A DNA stretch of 41,535 nt from CAZRNB01 sp964601355 (GTDB lineage Bacteria > Planctomycetota > Phycisphaerae > Sedimentisphaerales > Anaerobacaceae), in assembly GCA_964601355.1 (NCBI GenBank), contig CAZRNB010000008.1, positions 1 to 41,535 on the forward strand, given 5' to 3'. The translations under genes were made by a program, and so were the position numbers. The notes beneath the pieces are model-generated. The model made no database searches, was not told where the DNA came from, and saw nothing but the letters and a program-made list of their open reading frames with translations. Below, piece after piece: positions 15,659 to 22,537 of this stretch; positions within the stretch are counted from its first letter, which is position 1, and each line of letters opens with the position of its first letter.

Positions 15659-16182
15659 CGCAATAGAAGGTCTTTATAGTCAGAGCAAAACTCTTTTCTC
15701 TTGCACTGCCGACAATGTTCACCTCTCCAGATTTTGTCAATTTGATCTATAACCTTGCATATAATATTTCTATCATCTGTAATAATCCCAGATTCAAAAT
15801 TTCTTCTGTCTGCACTTTTTGCCCCCATGCCGGCACCTGTAAGATTAGCACTGCCTGTATAAGCAAACTTGCCATCAATTACCACAGACTTAAAATGAAC
15901 CCGAGGACATAAAATCCTTTCCATGCCCTTTATCAGATTAGGGTATCTGTCAAAATCCCTTCTAAAAGCTGCTCCAGGCTCTTTTGCATGAAGCAGCCTA
16001 ATCTCAACTTTCCTATTGGCCAGATCAGATAAAACCTCTAAAAAAGGAACCATCCTTCTTTGTTTATCCACATACAAATCCTTTAAATCAGCAGTTGCCA
16101 GCCAAATAAATTTCTTTGCTTTAGGAATACGTTCACAAATTACCCTTTTGTATATCTCTTCGTTTGTAATAAATTCAAGCAT
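15655..16182 (-). CDS. Phospholipase D-like nuclease with C-terminal Cys cluster
   Basis: The protein has 175 residues. A single HKD motif is present: HFKSVVIDGKFAYTGSANLT (H, K, D and the following GSANLT), followed by RNFESGIITDD. Single-HKD proteins such as bacterial Nuc dimerise to form one active site and cut DNA or RNA. The C-terminus has CRQCKRKEFC, a possible metal site. An AT-rich TTAAAAT-like element on its strand about 30 nt upstream of ATG 16182 could be an archaeal TATA box, and there is no ribosome-binding site. It overlaps the exonuclease gene, suggesting a joint function. Lipid hydrolysis is unlikely. Confidence 0.8.
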   Translation of the reverse strand: MLEFITNEEIYKRVICERIPKAKKFIWLATADLKDLYVDKQRRMVPFLEVLSDLANRKVEIRLLHAKEPGAAFRRDFDRYPNLIKGMERILCPRVHFKSVVIDGKFAYTGSANLTGAGMGAKSADRRNFESGIITDDRNIICKVIDQIDKIWRGEHCRQCKRKEFCSDYKDLLLR

Positions 16183-16233
16183 ACTTTAAAATCCCAATTG
16201 AATAGCCCATATTTTAAGAATCTCAGACGACAT

Positions 16234-16593
16234 CTAAATCATACCTTCCGCAGCAAAGTGCTCATACAGCTTATCTTCCAAAATGCCTATCAGCCAAGGG
16301 TCGTCTCTGCCATATATATCAGGAATATTTAAACAGAGAATCTTGACGGGATTTTGGCCATACTGATTAACTAAGGTTGCTACCATTTCATCCTCCATAA
16401 CAAAAATCTTATCTGCCTTATCCGCTATCTCTTTTTTCAAAGGTCTATTAGAACCCTTTGACATCCCAGCCGAACCGGCATTTATCCCAAGCCCATATCG
16501 TCTTGCTATTTTCCTGCAAACCTCTTCCGCTGTGGGACTTCTATTTTCATTTGCATAACAAACAAAAAGATAATTCTGCTTTTCCTTTGTCAT
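16234..16593 (-). CDS. Low-molecular-weight tyrosine phosphatase-like protein
   Basis: The protein has 119 residues. The N-terminal P-loop VCYANENRSPTAEEV carries the Cx5RS signature of the low-molecular-weight phosphatase fold, and DPWLIGILEDKL near the end holds the position of the general-acid Asp. It resembles the short tyrosine-phosphatase-like family found in many bacteria and archaea rather than arsenate reductases. No ribosome-binding site or clear TATA box precedes the ATG. It is not overlapped by neighbours. Its role in the element is unclear; regulation by dephosphorylation is inferred from the family. Confidence 0.8.
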   Translation of the reverse strand: MTKEKQNYLFVCYANENRSPTAEEVCRKIARRYGLGINAGSAGMSKGSNRPLKKEIADKADKIFVMEDEMVATLVNQYGQNPVKILCLNIPDIYGRDDPWLIGILEDKLYEHFAAEGMI

Positions 16594-16767
16594 ATTCAGG
16601 CTCTAAGCCAAATTGGTTTCCTCAGTCATGCGCTACTAATACCATCTTCAGTAATCTGGCTTGATACAAATATTATAACCTCATCCGGTTCCGCCTCTGT
16701 ATCCTATATTTCCAAGCCCTCATTTTGCTCCCGGCACCAAAAGACCGGGCAAATACCTGCCCTTACA

Positions 16768-17061
16768 CTACCAAGGCGAATTGCCATTCCTGCCAAGCTC
16801 TTCCTCAATCAGCATCGACGCTTCGCGCTTCGTTACATTCTTTTGGTATCGTATCCCAAGATTGTCCATGAACTTCTTTTGCTTTGCTGTTGCCGGCTCA
16901 TTATTTCTTGCCTCTCGCTCTTCTATCATCCGCTCCATCCGCTGGTCTTTGGCAATTTCTTGCAACAGCACTACCGTTGCCTGCTCATTCTGGGTCTTCT
17001 CACTTATCTGTTCCAGTAGCTCCAAATAGCCTTCTAACCTTTGCTTTGTATTCTCATCCAT
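16768..17061 (-). CDS. Small protein with SAP/DUF3072-like C-terminus
   Basis: The protein has 97 residues. The first 55 are helical and charged. The last 40, PATAKQKKFMDNLGIRYQK with TKREASMLIEEELG, match a short motif common in archaeal and plasmid proteins (ATxKQ, LG, TKxEAS, LI) thought to be a small helical domain. It follows the leader GCTTGAAAGGAGGTG, which also precedes the gene at 18832; ATG 17061 is 11 nt from GGAGG, while the GTG at 17073 is inside the ribosome-binding site. Function is unknown. Confidence 0.6.
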   Translation of the reverse strand: MDENTKQRLEGYLELLEQISEKTQNEQATVVLLQEIAKDQRMERMIEEREARNNEPATAKQKKFMDNLGIRYQKNVTKREASMLIEEELGRNGNSPW

Positions 17062-17070
17062 TTTCTCATC

Positions 17071-17085
17071 CACCTCCTTTCAAGC
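17071..17085 (-). promoter_or_regulatory. Shared leader GCTTGAAAGGAGGTG (copy 2)
   Basis: Identical to the leader at 18845-18859, in front of the gene starting at 17061. It suggests that the single gene and the five-gene operon upstream are translated or regulated alike, or that one leader arose by duplication. Confidence 0.45.
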
Positions 17086-17143
17086 ATTTAAAAATAAAAA
17101 ACCAACTCAAGGCTGGTCGAACTAATAAATAAACACAAATTTT

Positions 17144-17446
17144 TCAGACATGCTCTTCGACTTTGACCTCAGGACAAAATGCCCAATCCTTTCTTGGCAC
17201 TCTCCAAATCCTGCTGCCTAACAGCTTCAGCTCTGTCTCTGAAATATAGCCTAACTCTGCAAACTCTGGGCACGTCGATAGCCTCACATATCCAAAAAGA
17301 ATCTGGTCATCTTTGTAGACTCTGCCATTGATGATACTATCTTGTTGATGGCACTTCTCAGTTATGAACCAGTAGCTGCCATCGAAGCTTTCATAAATCT
17401 CAATAACTGGCTTGCCTTTGATTGTTACACTTTCCTTCATTTTCAT
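17144..17446 (-). CDS. Hypothetical protein of leftward operon (about 100 aa)
   Basis: The protein has about 100 residues and is rich in aromatic residues, with IEIYESFDGSYWFITEKC, FGYVRLSTCPEFAELGYI and RIWRVPRKDWAFCPEV. I have the impression of related proteins in methanogenic archaea but cannot verify it. The start context GGGGGTGATGAAAATG has the same form as that of the gene at 18109; ATG 17440 is the alternative. It overlaps its upstream neighbour by 47 nt and is the last gene of a five-gene leftward operon. Confidence 0.55.
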   Translation of the reverse strand: MKMKESVTIKGKPVIEIYESFDGSYWFITEKCHQQDSIINGRVYKDDQILFGYVRLSTCPEFAELGYISETELKLLGSRIWRVPRKDWAFCPEVKVEEHV

Positions 17447-17774
17447 CACCCCCTGATAATGATTTTCTATCTTCTTTTATGTCTTCTATGGTGAGCTCTT
17501 CTTTCCCACCAAGGAGTCTTCTGAACAAGTTGATCCTTTTAAGATAATCTTGCCCATAAAACTCCAAATCTTCATCGTCACATTCCAAGAGATAATCATA
17601 ATCTTCATCGTGAATCCTTTCCAAGACCTCTCTTATGTTTTCTGTGTTGAGACAGATTGGTCTTGCGTTGTCTTTGCTTTCCTCGACAAAACCCTGAAAG
17701 TCTTGCTTACTGCCAGGATGTTTCTCAAAGGCAGCATGCAAATCATTCAACCCGCTCGTGCCTACAAATTTCAT
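17400..17774 (-). CDS. Acidic hypothetical protein (124 aa)
   Basis: This is a strongly acidic protein with the run HDEDYDYLLECDDEDLEFYGQDYL in its middle and a hydrophilic tail. There is no recognised family or enzyme motif. ATG 17774 overlaps the stop of the gene before it by 4 nt (ATGA), and its end overlaps the next gene. The tight coupling says these small proteins are needed together. Acidic proteins of this size on mobile elements are often DNA mimics or adaptors, but nothing here proves that. Confidence 0.55.
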   Translation of the reverse strand: MKFVGTSGLNDLHAAFEKHPGSKQDFQGFVEESKDNARPICLNTENIREVLERIHDEDYDYLLECDDEDLEFYGQDYLKRINLFRRLLGGKEELTIEDIKEDRKSLSGGDENEGKCNNQRQASY

Positions 17775-18109
17775 TTTATCGCCTCATCGATAGCGTCATT
17801 CATCACCGTTCCATAAGTTGCTCCACATTCGCCGACAAGGATATCAAATCCCTTTGTAAAGCGATGAATTATGTCATCTTTATGCTTGTCAAAAAATCCT
17901 TCTGGGTCTTCTACTTCAGGATGGTTGTCCGCAATTATCTGAATAAACTCCTGTTTTGTTAATTCCCACTTGAAAACTACATCATCGTCGATAAGCGTGT
18001 CATCCCTTCTCCTGTTGATGACTTCAAATTCCCAGCCATTTATCCAAAAGCTATCACCTATCGCAAAGTCATCTTTTCTTACTGCCTCTTCAAATTCCTC
18101 CAGTTCCAT
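17771..18109 (-). CDS. Acidic hypothetical protein (112 aa)
   Basis: After a helical start (MELEEFEEAVRKDD) comes a beta-rich part, FAIGDSFWINGWEFEVINRRRDDTLIDDDVVF, that looks like a small barrel, then helices. No family is recognised. ATG 18109 is placed about 7 nt after AAGGGGTG; ATG 18115 lies too close to that signal. The 5' part overlaps the end of the gene upstream and the stop overlaps the start of the next gene. It is in the middle of the leftward operon. Confidence 0.55.
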   Translation of the reverse strand: MELEEFEEAVRKDDFAIGDSFWINGWEFEVINRRRDDTLIDDDVVFKWELTKQEFIQIIADNHPEVEDPEGFFDKHKDDIIHRFTKGFDILVGECGATYGTVMNDAIDEAIK

Positions 18110-18410
18110 CTTCATCACCCCTTCGACTGACAAAGGGCCTAACCTGCTGCCTTTTTAAGCCCGCTAAGTCAGCCCCTTCAATCACCGGCATCTTACAGAA
18201 AATATCATTACCCCAAAGCCCAATTGTTCTTCCTGCCAATACATCAGTTTTTTCTGCCTGCCTGTCGATTTCTTCTAAATCGTGGTCAATACTTTGATCT
18301 ATACATTCGAGCCACTCATAAGCCTTAGCAGAAACCTGTGTCTTGAAGTCTATTGAGAAATCTCTCAACGAATTCTGTATCTCTAATACAAGATCTCTAT
18401 GAGTTCTCAT
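18090..18410 (-). CDS. Hypothetical protein of leftward operon (106 aa)
   Basis: The N-terminal 60 residues are helical with an acidic face (SIDHDLEEIDRQAEK); the C-terminal part is basic and ends in a Gly/Asp/Arg-rich tail, part of which overlaps the next gene in another frame. ATG 18410 overlaps the stop of the zinc-ribbon gene by 4 nt. The family is unknown. The tail may be a by-product of the overlap rather than a domain. Confidence 0.5.
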   Translation of the reverse strand: MRTHRDLVLEIQNSLRDFSIDFKTQVSAKAYEWLECIDQSIDHDLEEIDRQAEKTDVLAGRTIGLWGNDIFCKMPVIEGADLAGLKRQQVRPFVSRRGDEDGTGGI

Positions 18411-18832
18411 TTTCTTAATCCTGCCTCGACCATGTAATCAACACCTTGCTGTGCTTTTACCAGGCTGTCTGCTGTCGGTAAGTCTATAACCTTAGCATCA
18501 ATAATGTTGGTTCTGCAAATCTGACAGCACCATTTTCTCTCACCTGTCTTTATGTTCTCAATCTTCTTCAGTTTGTCCCTACCTTTGCAGTAGTAGCACA
18601 CCGCATAAGCTTTGTGCTTATGTCCGTTAAAATATCTCTCGAAGTGAACCTTTGCATAACAGTATTCTAAAAATGCCGATGCGTCACGCCTGGTTATCAC
18701 CCTGCTGTCTAATATCTTTTTGAGCCTCTGGTATTCCGATAAATTAAAATCTCTGCATTGGATTATCTGCTTTATTGCCTGCATCTGCTTGTCTGATATT
18801 TCTTTCATCTGCCTTATTTGTAGTTGTATCAT
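18407..18832 (-). CDS. Zinc-ribbon protein, first gene of leftward operon
   Basis: The protein has 141 residues. Helices fill the N-terminal 65, including RLKKILDSRVITRRDASAFLEYC, which resembles the short motif in the gene at 16768-17061. Then CYYCKGRDKL and, 20 residues on, CCQIC form a four-Cys zinc ribbon. GGAGGTG lies 14 nt before ATG 18832; the GTG at 18847 overlaps that signal. An AT-rich TATA box on this strand (18891-18900) drives the operon. Zinc ribbons of this kind bind nucleic acid or protein partners; a regulatory role is possible. Confidence 0.6.
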   Translation of the reverse strand: MIQLQIRQMKEISDKQMQAIKQIIQCRDFNLSEYQRLKKILDSRVITRRDASAFLEYCYAKVHFERYFNGHKHKAYAVCYYCKGRDKLKKIENIKTGERKWCCQICRTNIIDAKVIDLPTADSLVKAQQGVDYMVEAGLRK

Positions 18833-18844
18833 TTTTATATAGGG

Positions 18845-18859
18845 CACCTCCTTTCAAGC
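18845..18859 (-). promoter_or_regulatory. Shared leader GCTTGAAAGGAGGTG (copy 1)
   Basis: This 15-nt leader, including the ribosome-binding site, is identical to the one at 17071-17085. Both precede minus-strand genes of the archaeal-like module. GGAGGTG is the archaeal and bacterial Shine-Dalgarno core; the conserved upstream GCTTGAAA is not needed for ribosome binding and may be regulatory. Confidence 0.45.
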
Positions 18860-18888
18860 CTTACTTTCATACTATATGTAAGACATAC

Positions 18889-18950
18889 TCATATATAAAT
18901 ATTATGGTGATACAATATATATTTTCTATTACAACAATACTTATATACCC
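18889..18950. promoter_or_regulatory. Divergent archaeal-type promoter pair
   Basis: On the minus strand, ATTTATATAT (18891-18900) is a TATA box for the leftward operon. On the plus strand, CTTATATAC (18940-18948) is centred 26 nt before ATG 18970, which has no ribosome-binding site. Both match archaeal spacing, the second as a leaderless start. Divergence from a ribbon-helix-helix gene suggests self-regulation. Confidence 0.6.
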
Positions 18951-18969
18951 ATGTCACACTGTAACTGAT

Positions 18970-19095
18970 ATGCCCACCATAACGATATATCTTGACGCTG
19001 AGCTGTATGACTTTGTTAAAGAGAGTCCCTCTGCGATAATCCAGAAGGCGTTAAAAGAGTTGAAGGAAAGCGAAGAAACTTCCAACAAACAGTAG
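18970..19095 (+). CDS. Ribbon-helix-helix DNA-binding protein (41 aa)
   Basis: The protein has 41 residues. MPTITIYLDAELYDFVKE is the beta strand and first helix of a CopG/Arc-like fold, followed by a second helix AIIQKALKELKES. Proteins of this size bind operators as dimers. ATG 18970 is preferred over the longer frame from 18775, which runs through the divergent promoter. The TATA box 26 nt upstream and absence of a ribosome-binding site indicate a leaderless transcript. It probably represses itself and the divergent five-gene operon. Confidence 0.7.
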   Translation: MPTITIYLDAELYDFVKESPSAIIQKALKELKESEETSNKQ

Positions 19096-19519
19096 AACCA
19101 GCTTGTGCTACCTTTAACCCAGCTTTCAAATCAATTTTATGGCATTACCAATTAATCTGTGCAAAATCTGGGTGTTCAGCAGGAAAAGTGACGTAAGGAA
19201 CGGCTGCTGAACCCATCATTTAACCACCTTCAAACACACCTTACCCGCCAAATGTTTTAACAAACTATTAATCAAAGATGACTCCAAAGTCATCCAGTAA
19301 GCCTTGAACGCGTTCTGAGAATACAGAGAAAAACAAAATTGTAGTAGTGCTGCTTCTTATTAGTCCGCTTCACTATTTTATGCGGAACCAGTATAAAAAA
19401 ATTTGGTTAGTCTACAGCTCCCCCATTTTTAACGACAATCCAAGATGAAAAGCCTCGAGAATCCACGGCTTGCTATGGAATGGACCCAAACATTGTGCTA
19501 CAATCCAGGCATCCGAGAA
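19096..19519. other. 424-bp gap at the edge of the archaeal-like module
   Basis: No gene is seen. It contains the inverted-arm repeat at 19175-19211 and a GATGACTCCAAAGTCATC dyad near 19289. It separates the last archaeal-style gene from the bacterial HEAT-repeat gene and may contain the junction between modules. Confidence 0.5.
19175..19211. repeat. Repeat with 8-bp inverted arms (copy 1)
   Basis: TTCAGCAG and CTGCTGAA are perfect complements around a 21-nt core GAAAAGTGACGTAAGGAACGG. A related copy with degenerate arms lies at 20373-20408. The two lie on either side of the HEAT-repeat gene in the same orientation. Confidence 0.55.
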
Positions 19520-20206
19520 CTAATATCCCTTGATCATTATGATTGCTCTGTAAGCCGCCTGACGAACTTCTCTACTTGAGTCCTCTGCCTCCGCTTTCTC
19601 CAGAGCCGGAAGTACTTTCTTATTTGTGACATTGTCAAAGGATCTGGCGACTTCCTTGCGCAGTTCTGGATCTGGATCTGACAGCAAAACATCTTCGAGG
19701 GCCTGTCTGACCGTATCGTCAAAAGTGAAACCAGCCAGCTCAGAAATTGCCTTCTTACGATCCTCTTTACTTCCAATTTTCAATGTTTCGAGAAGTTCGT
19801 TTTTCTTATTTCTAAGCTTTTCAAACAATTTTAGTGTATCCCCATCATACTCTGGCGTGCAGTCACATTGTCGGGTCTTTACAACTACTTCCCTTTTGGT
19901 TATTATTGTTGGAACTTCCACAATAACCGGAGTGCCAACAAATATCTGGCTACAATCCCCTACCCAAAAACCCACTCCTGATGAATACAAAGGTCTATGT
20001 CTGTAAAAGTGCGATGGCCTAAAAAAACCATGACCTCTATGCCAGATATGATACGGATAATAGCCTGTATAGAAACCTGGATAGTGATGAACAACGGGGG
20101 TGCCGATGCTTATGCTAAAATGAACACGTGCCGAAGCTGTTTTTGGCGATAGAACCAGAAGGAATATCAATCCTGCCCCAGCTAATACTGATTTTATTGC
20201 TTTCAT
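19520..20206 (-). CDS. Secreted HEAT-repeat protein
   Basis: The protein has 228 residues. A signal peptide is clear (basic start, hydrophobic LAGAGLIFLLVL, then a TASARV cleavage region). Residues 28-80 are rich in His, Tyr, Phe and Gly (VVHHYPGFYTGYYPYHIWHRGHGF), and from about 130 there are two or three HEAT-like helical repeats (DRKKAISELAGF, PDPELRKEVARSFDNV, SREVRQAAYRAI). Proteins with this layout are common in planctomycetes; the function is unknown. It has a bacterial export signal, unlike the archaeal-like genes to its left. A GGGTGG sequence lies before the ATG. Confidence 0.75.
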   Translation of the reverse strand: MKAIKSVLAGAGLIFLLVLSPKTASARVHFSISIGTPVVHHYPGFYTGYYPYHIWHRGHGFFRPSHFYRHRPLYSSGVGFWVGDCSQIFVGTPVIVEVPTIITKREVVVKTRQCDCTPEYDGDTLKLFEKLRNKKNELLETLKIGSKEDRKKAISELAGFTFDDTVRQALEDVLLSDPDPELRKEVARSFDNVTNKKVLPALEKAEAEDSSREVRQAAYRAIIMIKGY

Positions 20207-20689
20207 TTTTGGCCACCCAAGAATAAACTTGCATTTGTGCTTATTATTTTCTCCAACGATATCTACATCTCGATTGCTATTATCATGCTGATATTGTGAT
20301 GCCTTTACAGAATTTTGTCAAGGTCTGAGGTACTCCTACTCCAGTTGTCCAGACCAAATTTGCCTTTATTTATTCAACAGGAAAAGCGACGTGAGGAGCG
20401 GCTGATGACTCCGAAATGAAACATCAAGAGCTTTATAGCTTTTATAAGGATAGATCGTTTTCGCAGAAAGTATTTTTTGGTATCATAACCAAGAATAGAA
20501 AAAATCAGTCTGTGCTGAGTCAATGAATATGAATAAAAATTTAAGACGAATAAAACAATATTCTATGTGAAAGATTCGATTGACAATTGGTGGAGATATT
20601 TCTTGCCACGGCTGTCGGCAAGTCTCCTGAGTTATCATGGTAGGTGATGTATTAATATTGTAGACGCAACTTAATATATAAGATTAGTT
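20207..20689. other. 483-bp gap with repeat copy and hairpin
   Basis: No gene is seen. It holds the second repeat copy (20373-20408) and a composite stem at 20592-20627: GGAGA and CTTGCC pair with GGCAAG and TCTCC, with a 5-nt bulge. The stem lies about 65 nt before the transposase-like frame and could be part of an insertion sequence end. Confidence 0.45.
20373..20408. repeat. Repeat related to 19175-19211 (copy 2)
   Basis: TTCAACAG, then GAAAAGCGACGTGAGGAGCG, then GCTGATGA. It differs from copy 1 mainly by C/T and G/A transitions, and its arms no longer pair well. The pair is in direct orientation about 1.2 kb apart. Confidence 0.5.
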
Positions 20690-21061
20690 ATGGCAAGACG
20701 GTACAAAAAAAGTTCCTCTATGGTTACAAGTCAAGCCGCCGAGAAAGGGCCGTTTCGGAAGTACGAAGTCAACAGAGCTGTGAGTCATATAAAGTATATC
20801 CTTAGAACTCAGGTGGCTACACTGCCTTTATATTCTTCCCGCTTTTCTCGCAAGGATTTCACGCTTCATCAACTTTGCGCAATTCTAACACTTAAAAAGT
20901 ATTTGCATGTGGATTATCGAAGGATCGTGACAATATTGAAAATTTACCCAGAGTTTAGAAAGGCCCTTGGTATACAGAAGGTTCCTCATTATTCCACACT
21001 TGCTCATGCCCATAAACGAATTACTGACAAAACATGGACACGGACGTTTTGGTTGGATTAA
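20690..21061 (+). pseudogene. N-terminal fragment of an IS5-like transposase
   Basis: The frame has 123 codons. HQLCAILTLKKYLHVDYRRIV, LKIYPEFRKALGI and VPHYSTLAHAHKRI are typical of the N-terminal domain of IS5-group transposases, which would be 300 or more residues long. The frame ends at a stop before any DDE catalytic motif, and no continuation is found in the next 300 bp, so it is a truncated remnant. It starts after an AT-rich TTAATATATAAG element without a ribosome-binding site. It marks past insertion near the module junction. Confidence 0.6.
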
Positions 21062-21401
21062 TCTTTCATCTTCTAAACCCATAAACGACACAATTCTCGT
21101 GGAACTTCAAAAAGGGTTTCAACAAGATTTTGTGATGGTTGGCTTTCTTTGCAAGCATAACCCTTTATTTTAGCTACTGTTAGGAAAAATCCAATTGACC
21201 TTCGGTGATACATGAGTTGACAAGCTTTTCCAAATGATTTAGCTTTCAATATACCTATCAACTTACCCCTAAAATTTCAATCTGAGTTTTTCTGAAGAAC
21301 ACCAGATTCTGCACAACAGGGCCAGACAACAAAGGTGTCCGAAAAGTGTTGTGTTTGAGGAAAGAGGAAACAGCAAGGGCTGTTTTTAATTAGAAATAAA
21401 A
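21062..21401. other. 340-bp gap, probably insertion sequence debris
   Basis: This follows the truncated transposase. A 62-codon frame on the minus strand (21073-21261) is open but has no ribosome-binding site or recognised family and may be a shadow of the lost 3' part. I see no terminal inverted repeat that pairs with sequence upstream of 20690. Confidence 0.4.
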
Positions 21402-22199
21402 ATGAATCCCAGCAATAGCAATAATCGAAACCAACCTCCTGATGGCCAGACCGGCGTGACTAACCGGCCCTGGATTGCTGAGGCCTTGATACCACGCGTG
21501 ACACAGGTTTTGAACAGTGCACTGGCCGAAGCTATCAGCACTGGTGCTCGCACAGGAGACCAGATCAGACGGATTGTTGCTGGACATAGCTTGCGCTGGG
21601 CACTGCCGCCTGAACTCGTCCCTGATATACAAATATTCGTGCTTAAATATCTTGACCGGGTTGCTCAGCAGAAGAGCAAAATTGAGGAATTCCTGAACTG
21701 CTCCAGACCGGGCAAATGCCCCAGCATATGCTATGAAGTCTTTCAATACGGCAACACTTACTATTGTTATGACACCCTGCCTGAGGAGGTTCTGAAGCTA
21801 AAGAAGAGTGCCCTCTTCTGGATTTATCGCTCCGCGAACGAGTTATTGTCACGCGGCCAACCAAGGGAAAGGAACGAATGGATACCGCCCAAAGCTGAAG
21901 AAATGTTGCGTTTCTTTTGTGAAGCGCGAAACGCTGGCACAACGATTCCTTTTTTGAAATTGTATACAGGAGTATGGAAACCAGCCAGTTCGCCAAGCAA
22001 GTACAAGATGTGCAATTCCATCAATGTCAGGAAGAATGCTATCAACACGTTTGCAGGCGAGCAGTTTATCAAAACTGTATCTGACAAATCAAAACAAGAC
22101 GACAAAAGAGTACTTCGTATTCGGGGCTGTAATGAATTCAAAGTTGGCAAAGAAGTATCAGCCAAGTTAATCATTATTAAAAAGATAGCACCTTTATAA
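21402..22199 (+). CDS. Hypothetical protein (265 aa)
   Basis: No family is recognised. The first 30 residues are Asn/Pro/Gly-rich and probably disordered. Residues 30-110 are helical with IPRVTQVLNSALAEAI and LPPELVPDIQIFVLKYLDR. Cysteines occur in CSRPGKCPSICYEVF, a possible metal or disulfide site. The C-terminal 60 residues are basic and end in VSAKLIIIKKIAPL. There is no good ribosome-binding site at ATG 21402; GAGGAAAGAGG lies 34 nt upstream. It stands alone between the insertion debris and the regulatory gap at 22.2 kb, and could be cargo or a decayed gene. Confidence 0.5.
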   Translation: MNPSNSNNRNQPPDGQTGVTNRPWIAEALIPRVTQVLNSALAEAISTGARTGDQIRRIVAGHSLRWALPPELVPDIQIFVLKYLDRVAQQKSKIEEFLNCSRPGKCPSICYEVFQYGNTYYCYDTLPEEVLKLKKSALFWIYRSANELLSRGQPRERNEWIPPKAEEMLRFFCEARNAGTTIPFLKLYTGVWKPASSPSKYKMCNSINVRKNAINTFAGEQFIKTVSDKSKQDDKRVLRIRGCNEFKVGKEVSAKLIIIKKIAPL

Positions 22200-22306
22200 C
22201 GGACCGTATGTCACGGACAAATTCGTCGCTGCCAAACTACAGATGGTGCATAGTAGCCGCTCGTATCATAAATCAAATAGCTTGGAACAGCTTACATAGG
22301 CAAGTT

Positions 22307-22334
22307 TTCTTAAGGGTGATCGGCTATTCTTAAG
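22307..22334. promoter_or_regulatory. Paired TTCTTAAG palindromes
   Basis: TTCTTAAG occurs at 22307-22314 and 22327-22334. The 20-bp repeat distance is about two helical turns, so two dimers could bind the same face of the DNA. It lies about 90 bp upstream of the promoter for the module C regulator. Confidence 0.4.
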
Positions 22335-22423
22335 AAAAACGCAAGCTGGTGGTCTTTTAGCTTAGGATTTCTTTAAGCATCGGGGCCTACTCATAATATT
22401 AAGGTGTTAACGGGTCTTTTTTA

Positions 22424-22477
22424 TTTACAAATAGCCAGAATATGGTAAAATCCAGATTAGTGAAAAAGTTGTTTCAC
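22424..22477 (+). promoter_or_regulatory. Sigma-70-like promoter with operator dyad
   Basis: TTTACA (22424-22429) and TAAAAT (22446-22451) are separated by 16 nt. Just after the -10 box, GTGAAA (22460-22465) and TTTCAC (22472-22477) form an inverted pair that fits a repressor site over the start region. This is bacterial promoter style, unlike the TATA boxes at 8-19 kb. Confidence 0.5.
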
Positions 22478-22537
22478 AATATCAAGCTATGGCCGGTGCC
22501 GTAGTTGGGATTCTAATAAGACAAGGACAGCGGATGG

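Larger units (their letters stand above)
22200..22537. other. 338-bp regulatory gap
   Basis: No gene is seen. It contains two TTCTTAAG palindromes 20 bp apart, a sigma-70-like promoter and a GTGAAA/TTTCAC dyad, all ahead of the winged-helix gene at 22538. These are listed separately. Confidence 0.5.

Noticed and set aside
18775..18969. Longer frame upstream of the ribbon-helix-helix protein with hydrophobic residues
   Set aside because: It covers the zinc-ribbon gene start and the divergent TATA boxes; the fold begins exactly at ATG 18970.
20400..20425. CTGATGA followed by GAAA, resembling a hammerhead ribozyme core
   Set aside because: Only CTCC lies between the two motifs, so stem II cannot form, and no matching stem III or cleavage site is present.
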